Below are positions 1-7,989 of a DNA stretch of 64,000 bases, one piece after another (the stretch's first letter is position 1; each line of letters starts with the position of its first letter). The notes under the pieces were generated by a model that worked only from the letters and a program-made list of their open reading frames with translations, made no database searches and was not told where the DNA came from. The stretch covers positions 176,749-240,748 of the forward strand of contig NZ_SCSK01000048.1 in the NCBI RefSeq assembly GCF_004297875.1. Reading direction: 5' to 3'. This DNA comes from Pandoraea sp. GTDB lineage: Bacteria; Pseudomonadota; Gammaproteobacteria; Burkholderiales; Burkholderiaceae. The position numbers were made by a program, and so were the translations under genes.

Positions 1-109
1 CGGCCAACTGTTCGGCAAACCAGGTCAGGTGGGTGCTCTTGCCAGCACCGTCGATCCCTTCGAATGTAATGAATTTGCCGCGCGGCCCCGATGGATTGGC
101 TAATGTCAA
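1..109 (-). CDS. tmk: Thymidylate kinase (dTMP kinase), N-terminal part only
   Basis: Phosphorylates dTMP to dTDP in dTTP synthesis, in the cytoplasm. Only the first 36 or so codons are in the window; the rest lies beyond base 1. The translated start contains [16 protein letters not shown], the P-loop and surrounding sequence typical of Tmk. The start appears to be TTG at 109-107: it overlaps the mltG stop as TTGA, and a GAGAGG ribosome-binding site lies a few bases upstream inside the end of mltG. The mltG-tmk order with translational coupling is common in proteobacteria. No in-frame ATG is seen nearby. Identity is secure; the rare start codon is likely but not proven. Confidence 0.9.
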   Translation of the reverse strand, partial: MTLANPSGPRGKFITFEGIDGAGKSTHLTWFAEQLA

Positions 110-1101
110 GGTTGACCTCTCACATATTTGTCGACCGCCCGGTTATGGTCTTGCAGGTCGTCGGAAAAAACGCTTGTGCCATCGCCGCGCGCGACGAAAT
201 ACAGCGCGTCGGACTGCGCTGGATTGAGCGCGGCGGCGAGCGACGCGGCCCCGGGCAGTGCGATCGGCGTCGGTGGCAGTCCGGGCCGGGTGTAGGTGTT
301 GTATGGCGTATCCATGAGCAAATCGCGCTTGCGCAGACGCCCGGTGTATTGATCGCCCAGACCGTAAATAACCGATGGATCGGTTTGCAGCAGCATGTGC
401 TTGCGCAGGCGATTGACGAACACGGCCGACACCAGCGCCCGCTCGGCCGCCTTGCCGGTCTCCTTTTCGATCAGCGACGCCATGATCAGGGCCTGATACG
501 GCGTCTGGTACGGCAGCCCGGGCACACGCGTGGCCCAGGCGTCGGCCAGACGGCGCGCCATCAGGCGGTAAGCTCGCTGGTAGACGTCGATGTCGCTGGT
601 GCCCTTCGGAAATAAATACGTATCGGGGAAAAACATGCCCTCTGGCGCCTGTCCCGGATGGCCGATCTTGTCCATCAACGCGGCATCGGACAATCCCGCC
701 GTATCGTGCCGCAACGCCGGATTCGAGTCTATCTCGGCACGCATGCGCTTGAAGGTCCAGCCATCGATGATGGTCACCGCATACTGATTGACGTCGCCGC
801 GAGTGAGTTTGCTCAGTACGCCCAGCGGACTCACGCCAGTCTGGAATTCATAGTTACCCGATTTCAGCTTGGTGCTGGCGCGCATCAGGCGGGCCAGCAC
901 ATCGAACAATGTCACATTGACCGGCACGCCCCCCTCATTCAGTTGCGCAACGACGCTGCGCAACGGGCTGTACGGTTTGATCGTCACGTCGAGCGTGGGC
1001 TGCGCCAGACGCACGGGCGTCATGGCCCAGTAATAAAAAGCGCCTCCGGTGGCCAACGCAGCCACGATCAGCAACAGCAAAATACGTTTGTAGACAGACA
1101 T
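106..1101 (-). CDS. mltG: Endolytic murein transglycosylase MltG
   Basis: Inner-membrane lytic transglycosylase that cuts nascent peptidoglycan strands and is thought to end glycan polymerisation. The 331-residue product is close to the length of E. coli MltG (340). It has a short cytoplasmic N-terminus and one membrane segment at about residues 6-25, followed by the periplasmic YceG domain. The catalytic glutamate lies in the ASLIEKETG motif near residues 208-216, followed by the conserved FVNRL and [10 protein letters not shown] stretches. Its stop codon overlaps the tmk start by 4 bases, so the two are probably co-translated. It is divergent from ygfZ, with about 200 bases between the two starts. 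Confidence 0.96.
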   Translation of the reverse strand: MSVYKRILLLLIVAALATGGAFYYWAMTPVRLAQPTLDVTIKPYSPLRSVVAQLNEGGVPVNVTLFDVLARLMRASTKLKSGNYEFQTGVSPLGVLSKLTRGDVNQYAVTIIDGWTFKRMRAEIDSNPALRHDTAGLSDAALMDKIGHPGQAPEGMFFPDTYLFPKGTSDIDVYQRAYRLMARRLADAWATRVPGLPYQTPYQALIMASLIEKETGKAAERALVSAVFVNRLRKHMLLQTDPSVIYGLGDQYTGRLRKRDLLMDTPYNTYTRPGLPPTPIALPGAASLAAALNPAQSDALYFVARGDGTSVFSDDLQDHNRAVDKYVRGQP

Positions 1102-1302
1102 TCAGTAAGCGGAATCGGTGGCCAGAAGGCTCGCCATGCCCGAGAGACGGCAATCGGTGACGAGCGCGGCGGCCAAAAACATGCGGATTGCGAGCCAGGA
1201 TCGCGCCGGAGCGTCGGAATCATTCTCGGTAGCCCTCGGGCGAGGAAAATTCAGACCCCATATAATACTTTGACTTCCCCATGCTAGGCAGATTGATACA
1301 CC

Positions 1303-2328
1303 ATGCACGCTCATTGGCAGGATGTTTTACCCCCATTCTCATTCGCGCCGCGCGCGACCCAGTTCGACGCCGTCGGGCGCGGTGGTTTTTTTTGCGCGCT
1401 CGATGACACCGGCCTTATCGAAGTCAGCGGCGCCGATGCCGCCAGCTTTCTGCACAATCAACTGACCAACGACATCGAAAATCTGCCGGCCGGTTGCGCC
1501 CGCCGCGCCGGCTACTGTTCGCCCAAGGGCCGCCTGCTGGCGACCTTCCTGGCGTGGCGCCAGAACGAATCAATTTTACTTGCCGTGGCCGCCGACATAC
1601 AGTCCGCCGTGCAAAAGCGTCTGGGCATGTTCGTGCTGCGCGCCAAGGCGAAACTCAGAGATGCCACTCCTGATCACGTCGTGCTGGCGCTCGGCGGTGC
1701 CGGCGCCGATGCCGCGCTCGGCCGCTACTTCGACGCGCTGCCGGCCGATGCGCTGGCGATCGCACAAAATGCGCACGGCACGCTGATCCGCCTGCCCGAT
1801 GCCGCCGGCCAGGCGCGTTACCAATGGATCGTACCCGTGGCCGAGGCAAGCGCCGCCCATGCGGCGCTTAGTCAGCAACTGCAGCCGGTCGAGACAGCGG
1901 TGGCACGCTGGCTCGACGTGCGCACCGGGGTGCCATGGATTGGCGCGGCCACGCAGGAGCAGTTCGTGCCGCAAATGATCAACTGGGAGGTCGTCGACGG
2001 CGTCAATTTCCGCAAGGGTTGCTATCCGGGGCAGGAAATTGTCGCGCGCAGCCAATATCGGGGCACCATCAAGCGCCGCCTGTTCCTGGCCCATGTGGAC
2101 GCCGAGGCGACGCCCGCCATGGAGCTCTTCCAGGAAGGGGAACAGCCGTGCGGCATGGTCGTCAATGCCGCACCGGCGCCCGGCGGCGGCTCGGACTGTC
2201 TTGTCGAACTGCAGTTGGCGGCGCGTGGGAGCGATGCGCCGATACACATCGGGACGGTTGACGGCGCCGTGCTGCATTTCGGCGAGCTGCCCTACGCGCT
2301 GCCGGATCCGCTGGCAGCCGACGTCTGA
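1303..2328 (+). CDS. ygfZ: CAF17-like 4Fe-4S cluster assembly/insertion protein YgfZ
   Basis: Folate-binding protein of the aminomethyltransferase-like (GcvT) fold that helps maintain a subset of Fe-S enzymes such as MiaB. The 341-residue product contains the family signature KGCYPGQEIVARS at about residues 236-248, including the cysteine needed for function, and the usual NQLTNDIE stretch near the N-terminus. Full length. It is divergent from mltG and followed 2 bases later by the DUF4936 gene, so the three genes ygfZ, DUF4936 and NRDE probably form one transcript. Confidence 0.95.
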   Translation: MHAHWQDVLPPFSFAPRATQFDAVGRGGFFCALDDTGLIEVSGADAASFLHNQLTNDIENLPAGCARRAGYCSPKGRLLATFLAWRQNESILLAVAADIQSAVQKRLGMFVLRAKAKLRDATPDHVVLALGGAGADAALGRYFDALPADALAIAQNAHGTLIRLPDAAGQARYQWIVPVAEASAAHAALSQQLQPVETAVARWLDVRTGVPWIGAATQEQFVPQMINWEVVDGVNFRKGCYPGQEIVARSQYRGTIKRRLFLAHVDAEATPAMELFQEGEQPCGMVVNAAPAPGGGSDCLVELQLAARGSDAPIHIGTVDGAVLHFGELPYALPDPLAADV

Positions 2329-2330
2329 GC

Positions 2331-2648
2331 ATGTCCGCCATGCACTGCTACGTCTACTACCGGGTCGCCGCCACGCAGGCAAGCGCCGCGCGGGCATTGG
2401 TCGAGACACTATTCGCACGCATGGCAACCGCGTCGAGTGCCGCTGCGCGCCTGCAGATACGCTGCGATCCGGCCACCGGCAAGCCCGCCGGTGTCGCCGG
2501 CGAAGCCACCTGGATGGAGCACTATCCGGGCATATCCCCGGGCTTTGTCGAGCAACTCGAGCGGCAAGCCGCGCACCTCGGCCTGACGTCGCTGCTCGAG
2601 GGCGGGCGTCACGTCGAATGCTTTTGCGACGTGCCACCATGTGCCTGA
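2331..2648 (+). CDS. DUF4936 family protein
   Basis: A 105-residue protein of unknown function, resembling the DUF4936 family found mainly in betaproteobacteria. The visible pattern is a CYVYYRV start, a central RCDPATG stretch, WMEHYPG, and a cysteine-rich end (HVECFCDVPPCA). The length is normal for a small cytoplasmic alpha/beta protein. It starts 2 bases after the ygfZ stop and overlaps the start of the NRDE gene by 10 bases, so it is clearly within an operon. The family name is from memory of the sequence pattern; a profile search would settle it. Confidence 0.72.
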   Translation: MSAMHCYVYYRVAATQASAARALVETLFARMATASSAAARLQIRCDPATGKPAGVAGEATWMEHYPGISPGFVEQLERQAAHLGLTSLLEGGRHVECFCDVPPCA

Positions 2649-3424
2649 TCGTTTTCGCCTGGCGCCCCGAACATGCAACTCGCCTCGTGCTGCTGGCCAA
2701 TCGCGATGAATTCTACGAACGCCCCACCGAAGCCATGCGCTGGTGGCAAACGCAACCCGACCTGCTGGCCGGACGCGATTTGCGCGGCGGCGGCACCTGG
2801 CTTGGCGTGACGCGCCAGGGCAGGTTCGCCGCGCTCACCAATTTCCGCGACGGCCGTGCGCCGAAGCCGGCGGCCGACGCACCTTCGCGCGGCGCACTGG
2901 TGACCGGATTCCTGGGCGCTCGGCAGCAGCCGATGTCCTATTTGCGCGACATCGAGCACCAAAGCACCGCCTACGCCGGGTTCAATCTCCTGGCCGGAGA
3001 CTTCGCTGCCGGCGAGCTGGCCTGGTACGGCAACCGCGCGGCTCATGGCCCGGTTCCCATCGAGCCCGGCATGCACGCGTTATCCAATGCGCTGCTCGAC
3101 ACGCCATGGCCCAAAACCGAGCATCGCAGGCAAGCCTTGCACGAGGCGCTGCAGGACGAGGCCAGCGACGACGAATTGCTGGCGCTGATGCGTGACAGCG
3201 CGCGGGCCGATCCGGCGCTGTTGCCCGACACGGGCGTGGCCGCCGCCTGGGAGCAAATGCTCTCGGCAGCCTTTATCGCAGAACCAACCTACGGCACACG
3301 CTGCACGACCCTGCTCAAAGTCATGTCCGACGGTGAAGTTCGTGTCACCGAAGTGGTCTACGATGACGGCGACCGGGCACGCCGCGATTTCGATTTTCGG
3401 ATCCAGACGCCCCAGCGGCAATGA
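2639..3424 (+). CDS. NRDE (TANGO2-like) family protein
   Basis: A 261-residue member of the NRDE/TANGO2 family, named for the motif seen here as LANRDEFYERPT near residues 18-29 after a MCLIVFAW start. Family members are linked to haem or lipid handling, but the molecular role is not settled. The ATG was chosen because translation begins with the conserved cysteine-containing N-terminus (MCLI), as usual in the family, and because it overlaps the previous gene by 10 bases. The long open frame upstream of it is only an extension through the neighbouring genes. Its stop forms ATGA with another possible start of the following hydrolase. Confidence 0.92.
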   Translation: MCLIVFAWRPEHATRLVLLANRDEFYERPTEAMRWWQTQPDLLAGRDLRGGGTWLGVTRQGRFAALTNFRDGRAPKPAADAPSRGALVTGFLGARQQPMSYLRDIEHQSTAYAGFNLLAGDFAAGELAWYGNRAAHGPVPIEPGMHALSNALLDTPWPKTEHRRQALHEALQDEASDDELLALMRDSARADPALLPDTGVAAAWEQMLSAAFIAEPTYGTRCTTLLKVMSDGEVRVTEVVYDDGDRARRDFDFRIQTPQRQ

Positions 3425-3501
3425 ACGGCGGGAATTTGTCCGGACGCGACAAGACAACCGCCTACCGATTCCCAAACGCGGATCACCGACGAGGACGCAA
3501 C

Positions 3502-4170
3502 ATGAACGTGCTGCACGATCCCACGCCCGAGCGCTCGGGCGAGCGCATTCTGCTGGTGATGTTGCCGGGCGTCGGCGACCATGCGGAATCATTTTTTCGA
3601 AATGGCGTGGTGCAGCGACTGCGCGAACGGCATTTGCCCGTCGATGCCCTCGCGGCCGAAGCAGGCTTCCCCTATTACGCCAACGACACCCTGGTGGATC
3701 GGCTCGACCAGCACATCGAACGCGTCATGCGCGAGCGCGACATTCGCCGCCTGTGGTTTCTGGGCACATCGCTGGGGGGCATGGGGGCATTGATATACAG
3801 CCGCGCGCGACCCGGGCGGGTCGAGGGCACCTTCCTGCTGGCGCCCTACCTCGGCAGCCGGCGCATCGTCGCTGAAGTGCGTGATGCCGGTGGCCTGCAC
3901 GCGTGGCATCCGGGCGAGGATGCGCCGGGCGATATGGAATGGCGCGTGCTGCGGTGGGTCCAGCAGCAGCTGCTCGACCCTGCCGGCCCGCCCAGGCTCT
4001 ACCTGGGTTATGCGCGCAGCGATCCGTTTGCGCTAGGCAGCGAACTGCTGCAACAGCAACTGCCCGCCGGGCGCACGGCGGTGATCGACGGCGGACACGA
4101 CTGGGCCGCTTGGTCGGCCCTCTGGCAGCGCCTGCTCGAGCACGCGCCGTTTGGTTCATTTGATTCGTAA
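3502..4170 (+). CDS. Alpha/beta hydrolase
   Basis: About 222 residues with an alpha/beta-hydrolase fold and unknown substrate. The nucleophile elbow is GTSLGGMGAL and the probable catalytic histidine lies in DGGHDW near the C-terminus. The oxyanion region is probably LLVMLPGVGDHAESFF. The ATG at 3502 is preceded by GAGGACG and gives a normal N-terminus. An in-frame ATG at 3421, overlapping the NRDE stop as ATGA, would add 27 residues that look unlike a folded domain. The gene converges with the ABM-like gene on the other strand and their 3' ends overlap by 15 bases. Confidence 0.8.
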   Translation: MNVLHDPTPERSGERILLVMLPGVGDHAESFFRNGVVQRLRERHLPVDALAAEAGFPYYANDTLVDRLDQHIERVMRERDIRRLWFLGTSLGGMGALIYSRARPGRVEGTFLLAPYLGSRRIVAEVRDAGGLHAWHPGEDAPGDMEWRVLRWVQQQLLDPAGPPRLYLGYARSDPFALGSELLQQQLPAGRTAVIDGGHDWAAWSALWQRLLEHAPFGSFDS

Positions 4171-4599
4171 ATCGCGCCAGCGGCGCGCGCGTGGCGCCGG
4201 AAATGGCTCGGGAAATGCGCCTGAAGCCGACGCATCGCCGGCGCGGCGCGGCGGCGGGAAATGCCGGCCGTGCTCGCTCAGGCGGCGATGCGCCAGGCGC
4301 CACGATGGCAGCGCGCCGACAGCTTCGGTCCAGTGCACGACCGAACTCTCATCGCACCACAGCATCACACGCCCCATGATTCTGCGATGCGTGCCGGCCT
4401 GTACGAAAGCGACCATCGCCGCCTCGTCCTGCCATGCCGTGCGAGTCCAATAGGTCCGCCAGCTTTCGCTGAGCACCGACACGGCCAGGCAGCCCGGCGC
4501 GCCGCGTGCCTGCATGGCCGAACCGAGCGTGGCCGCGAGCACCTGCGGCAGATGCCGCCAGGACCTCACATGCAGCCGGGTTACCGAGATGACTGGCAC
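4156..4599 (-). CDS. ABM / DUF3291-like small monooxygenase-fold protein
   Basis: A 147-residue protein and the last gene of the KS/ACP operon. It has a pattern seen in antibiotic-biosynthesis-monooxygenase-like and DUF3291 (CrtA-like) proteins: SWRTYWTRTAWQDEAAM, then AFVQAGTHRRIM, then a VHWTE..G.LPSW segment. The start is GTG at 4599, overlapping the end of the carotenoid oxygenase gene by 19 bases, which implies translational coupling. The Arg/Pro-rich tail after about residue 115 is not part of the fold and converges with the hydrolase gene. A role in oxidising or shaping the pathway product is an inference from position only. Confidence 0.6.
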   Translation of the reverse strand: MPVISVTRLHVRSWRHLPQVLAATLGSAMQARGAPGCLAVSVLSESWRTYWTRTAWQDEAAMVAFVQAGTHRRIMGRVMLWCDESSVVHWTEAVGALPSWRLAHRRLSEHGRHFPPPRRAGDASASGAFPEPFPAPRARRWRDLRIK

Positions 4600-5969
4600 G
4601 GCGGCGCGTCCAGGTCAGCTTGTGACACCCAACTGCCGTGCGCGCCGTAGGGCACACGTTGCGGCAAGGTAATGCGGGCCAGCGGCGCGCCAGCGAAGCG
4701 CCGGGCATCGAGCACGATCAACGCGCTGCGATCGGTCGTGGCGTCATAGACAAAGCTCAGCACCCACCCTTCGTCCTCGCCCGACGATGCCCGCGCCGGG
4801 ACGAACACCGGTTCGGCCGCCATCTCGTGCGGCCCGACCTCGTGCCTGGTCACCGTGTCGCGCACGAAATCGTATTTGAACAATCCTCCGCATGCATGCC
4901 AGGCTTGCGCCAGCCGAATCTCCGCGGCATAGCCGAAGCGGTGCGGCCGCCCCACGCGCCGCTCGTCCAGACGCGGCAACTCGCCCGGCGCGTCGCTCAG
5001 GCAGTCATGCGCGACCCGCCCGCCGGCCAGGTCGATACGCCACTCGTGCATGCCCAGGCATGCCTGCGCAGCAGGAGCATCGCCGGTCATGTAGTAGGGG
5101 TCGCTGACCACCGCGCGCAGCACCACGGTGTCACCGTCGTCGAAAGCGTTGAGCACGTGCGGGATAAAGCACGGCTCGATCTCGAACCAGCGCACGGGGG
5201 CATCGCTGCGATGCAACTCGAGCAGGCCGAGACGCATCGTGTAGCCGCGATCCCAGCAAAACGGCAGGCCGCCGCCGGGCCGCGGCGGCCGCTCGAACAG
5301 CAGCGGCTGGTCGATGAACACCGCGAAGCGCTGTGTCACGGCAAAGTCGTGCATGGCCGTGGCGCCTGCGACGTCGATCGCCTGGCTGCGCACGATGCGC
5401 CCGGCCGCATCGGCGCAAAAATAGGTCACCCACGGCCGCCATGGCCGGTAATTCACGAAATGCAGCTCGCCAGTGGCCGGATCGCGCTTTGGATGGGCGC
5501 TCATATTGGCGGTCAACTGGCCGCCGAAATCGTAGCAACCCAGCGTCTCGAGTTCCGCACTCAACGCATACGGCATGCCAACGTCGCATAGAGCGAGCAG
5601 ACGCCCCGCATGCACGATGACATTCAGGTTGGCCGGATTATGCGGGACCCAGCGCCGGTCGGGCGGGCCGGGCGGCGCCGCTTGACCGGTCGCTGCGGCA
5701 AGGCTCTCGGTGCGCACCCAGCGATTTCGATACCAGCAGGCGCGTCCTGCCGCCAGGCGCACGCCATGGATCATGCCGTCGCCCAGGAAGAGATGGGGCA
5801 ACGCGCCATCGCCGCCGACGAGCACCGGGTGTGGATTGAAGCTGTTACGCACGTACAGGCCGTCGAGTTCGGGCGGAATCGCCCCTTCGACCGGCAGATC
5901 GATGACGCTGATCTCCGCGTCCAGCGGTTGCAGCACCCCGCTGTGCCGCGCGGCCCGCTCAGGTCGCAT
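4581..5969 (-). CDS. Carotenoid/stilbene-cleaving oxygenase family protein
   Basis: Member of the non-haem iron RPE65/carotenoid cleavage dioxygenase family, which cuts conjugated double bonds in carotenoids, apocarotenoids or aryl alkenes (lignostilbenes). The four iron-binding histidines are visible in order: MSAHPK, AMHDFA, FIPHVLNAFDD and YGAHGSW. Counted from the longer start at 6032 they are residues 180, 228, 292 and 465. The GLYVRNSFNPHP and GDGMIHGV motifs are present near the N-terminus. The ATG at 5969 overlaps the upstream gene by 11 bases; the alternative ATG at 6032 adds 21 residues but overlaps by 74 bases. No functional carotenoid-synthesis genes are nearby. Being embedded in a ketosynthase/ACP operon suggests a polyene or aryl-alkene substrate (inference). 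Confidence 0.88.
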   Translation of the reverse strand: MRPERAARHSGVLQPLDAEISVIDLPVEGAIPPELDGLYVRNSFNPHPVLVGGDGALPHLFLGDGMIHGVRLAAGRACWYRNRWVRTESLAAATGQAAPPGPPDRRWVPHNPANLNVIVHAGRLLALCDVGMPYALSAELETLGCYDFGGQLTANMSAHPKRDPATGELHFVNYRPWRPWVTYFCADAAGRIVRSQAIDVAGATAMHDFAVTQRFAVFIDQPLLFERPPRPGGGLPFCWDRGYTMRLGLLELHRSDAPVRWFEIEPCFIPHVLNAFDDGDTVVLRAVVSDPYYMTGDAPAAQACLGMHEWRIDLAGGRVAHDCLSDAPGELPRLDERRVGRPHRFGYAAEIRLAQAWHACGGLFKYDFVRDTVTRHEVGPHEMAAEPVFVPARASSGEDEGWVLSFVYDATTDRSALIVLDARRFAGAPLARITLPQRVPYGAHGSWVSQADLDAPPCQSSR

Positions 5970-6783
5970 GAATCGGGTGTCGCGCGGCGCGATAGCGTTT
6001 CTTGAGACCGGTATAGACGTCATAGAACGCATCGGGACCCGGGATATCGAGTTCGAGCATTTTGGCGATCCGGGTCACGATATGCTCGCGGTAGCGCCGC
6101 TCGACTTCAGCAATATCCAGGCACTGCATTTTCAGCAGCGTCATGAATACCGGATGCTGTGTCACCCCGTCGCTGGCCGGCTGCAGCAGGAACCACGCCG
6201 TGCGCAGCGCAACCAGGCGATCGCGCTCGGGATCGTCCGAGCGCTCGATGGTTTGCCTGCAGTAAAACTCAAAACCGACCGAATGACGCATTTCGTCGCG
6301 TGCGAGATCCTTGACGATCTGCACCAGCACCGGTTCCTCGACTGTCTTCGCGAATTGGTTGTAGGCCGTGTTCGCAGCGATTTCCGAACAAATGTTCGAG
6401 GTCAGCATCTCGACGGGCGAATGCGTCATCGGCGTGATCCTGCGCCCGCGGTGAATGAACTCCTGCGCGATCGGCACACCGAGGCGGCCGAGCCAGCGGA
6501 TCAACGCCAACGGATGCTTGGTCTCCTCATAGAACCACACCGACAGCCATTGCGTGAAGTCCACATCGTCGTGCAGCAGTTGCATGAACGCCGCGGTGGC
6601 CGAAAACGTCGTCAATTCCGCATACGCGGCGATTTTTACGTCTTCGATCAGGGCCGGCGTCACCTTGCTGGTGTCGATCGCGTCCCACGGCTGCTCGCGA
6701 AAAATCCAGCGCGCCTTCTCCGATGATTCGAGCAGCCGGTAGTACCCCAGCTGATTGCTCAGGTCGTCCAGATGATCTGCCAT
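5959..6783 (-). CDS. Ferritin-like diiron protein, acyl-ACP desaturase-related
   Basis: About 274 residues forming a ferritin-like helical bundle. Two helix motifs of the E-x-x-H type are visible (WFYEETKHPLA and LARDEMRHSVGF). Further carboxylates that could complete a diiron site are in AYAELTTF and CSEIAANTAY. This arrangement is known from soluble acyl-ACP desaturases and related oxidases. The start at 6783 has an excellent GGAGGAGG ribosome-binding site; the open frame extends 22 codons upstream without one. It lies 22 bases after the ketoreductase stop and overlaps the oxygenase gene. A likely role is desaturation or oxidation of an ACP-bound chain made by the same operon (inference). 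Confidence 0.8.
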   Translation of the reverse strand: MADHLDDLSNQLGYYRLLESSEKARWIFREQPWDAIDTSKVTPALIEDVKIAAYAELTTFSATAAFMQLLHDDVDFTQWLSVWFYEETKHPLALIRWLGRLGVPIAQEFIHRGRRITPMTHSPVEMLTSNICSEIAANTAYNQFAKTVEEPVLVQIVKDLARDEMRHSVGFEFYCRQTIERSDDPERDRLVALRTAWFLLQPASDGVTQHPVFMTLLKMQCLDIAEVERRYREHIVTRIAKMLELDIPGPDAFYDVYTGLKKRYRAARHPIHAT

Positions 6784-6805
6784 CGTCCTCCTCCTTCGCG
6801 CCGTC

Positions 6806-7537
6806 TCATCCGAGTCCGCCGCTGATGCCCAAGATTTGCCCGGTAACATAAGCCGCCTCGTCCGATACCAGGTAACCGACCGCGGCGGCCACTTCGTCGG
6901 CGCCGCCCGCGCGTTTCATCGGCACCACCGCGTCGATCACGCTTTGCGCAATCCCCTCGGCCATGCCGGCGGCGATAAAGCCGGGCGCGATCGCATTGAC
7001 CGTGACGCCGCGCGTGGCAAGTTCCAGCGCGAGCGCTTTGGTGACCCCATGCAGTCCTGCCTTGGCCGCCGCGTAATTGCCCTGCCCGCGATTGCCGATG
7101 CTGCCCACCACCGACGACACACTGATCACCCGCCCCCAGCGGGTGCGGATCATCGGCAGCAGCAGCGGCTGCGTGACGTTGAAAAACCCGTGCAGCGACA
7201 CCTCGACAACGCGCCGCCACTGCTCGAACGTCATGCCGGCCAGCGGCGCATCGTCATGCACGCCCGCGTTGTTGACGACCACCTGGATCGGCCCCGCTTC
7301 AAGCAGGCAAGCCAGCGCCTGCGCGGCCCCCGCGTTGTCGATCACGTCGAAGCCGACCGTCTCGGCGCTGCCGCCGTGCCCGACGATTTCGTCGGCGACG
7401 GCCTGTGCGCGCGCCGGGTTGCGGTGCGCATGCACGATCACATGGCAACCCTGGCGCGCCAGGCGGCGGCAAATCGCCGCGCCCAATGCGCCGCTGCCGC
7501 CGGTGACGAGCGCTCGCCTGGCGGTCGCGGATGTCAT
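6806..7537 (-). CDS. 3-oxoacyl-ACP reductase, FabG/ApeQ-like SDR
   Basis: Short-chain dehydrogenase/reductase of 243 residues that would reduce beta-ketoacyl-ACP to beta-hydroxyacyl-ACP with NADPH. The visible elements are the TGGSGALGAAI nucleotide-binding loop, NNAG, the catalytic Ser in SVSSVVGS, the Tyr/Lys pair in NYAAAKAG, and a FabG-type end (YVTGQILGISGG). The start is ATG at 7537, overlapping the upstream stop as ATGA; the much longer open frame upstream is not coding in this frame. It supplies the ketoreduction step for the two ketosynthases of the operon, as ApeQ does in aryl-polyene clusters. Confidence 0.92.
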   Translation of the reverse strand: MTSATARRALVTGGSGALGAAICRRLARQGCHVIVHAHRNPARAQAVADEIVGHGGSAETVGFDVIDNAGAAQALACLLEAGPIQVVVNNAGVHDDAPLAGMTFEQWRRVVEVSLHGFFNVTQPLLLPMIRTRWGRVISVSSVVGSIGNRGQGNYAAAKAGLHGVTKALALELATRGVTVNAIAPGFIAAGMAEGIAQSVIDAVVPMKRAGGADEVAAAVGYLVSDEAAYVTGQILGISGGLG

Positions 7538-7989
7538 GGCACGCCTCGCTCGATGGCGACCGTCATCATGCCTCGCGTCAGGGTTTGCGCCGCACAGCGC
7601 ACGTCGAACGTATATTGCGCGCCGCCGCCCTGCTCGGCCTTGAGCATGGCGCGAACCGCCAGCGGCGCGTCGCCGAGCGTATCGAGGCGTTCTGCAAACA
7701 AATCGACGCGCCGAAACGCGGCCACATAGGCCCGCCGCAGCGGCGCGTCGCCGCTGACCAGGCTGGCATGCAACGCAACCGCCTGCGCCGCATATTCGAT
7801 CGCATGCACGCCGGCCAGCCGGCCGAGCCAGCGCAGCGGATGCTCGGGATCGGTATGCGAGCCGGCCGCGCACTCGATCATCGTGTCGTCCCAGTCCGTC
7901 ACGGCGTCGAGCAAGCGCATCGCGCCGTCGTGCGGAATGCGGCGGTAGATCTCATGCGCGACCAATCGGTGCGATATCGACAGCGACAC
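7534..7989 (-). CDS. Hotdog-fold 3-hydroxyacyl-ACP dehydratase, ApeP-like
   Basis: A 151-residue hotdog protein resembling the dehydratases of aryl-polyene clusters, with IPHDGAMRLLDAV near the N-terminus, then SHTDPEHPLR, GRL and a GVHAIEYAAQAVALH helix. It would remove water from beta-hydroxyacyl-ACP to leave a trans double bond. The start is taken as GTG at 7989, because a perfect GGGAGGAG lies six bases upstream. The ATG at 8007 would sit directly in front of that site. It overlaps the 3' end of the chain-length-factor gene by 38 bases and the ketoreductase start by 4. Confidence 0.8.
   Translation of the reverse strand: MSLSISHRLVAHEIYRRIPHDGAMRLLDAVTDWDDTMIECAAGSHTDPEHPLRWLGRLAGVHAIEYAAQAVALHASLVSGDAPLRRAYVAAFRRVDLFAERLDTLGDAPLAVRAMLKAEQGGGAQYTFDVRCAAQTLTRGMMTVAIERGVP

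Noticed and set aside
2409..2678. Minus-strand 89-codon frame opposite the DUF4936 gene
   Set aside because: The plus-strand operon overlaps and family patterns explain this stretch; the antisense frame has no ribosome-binding site or motif.
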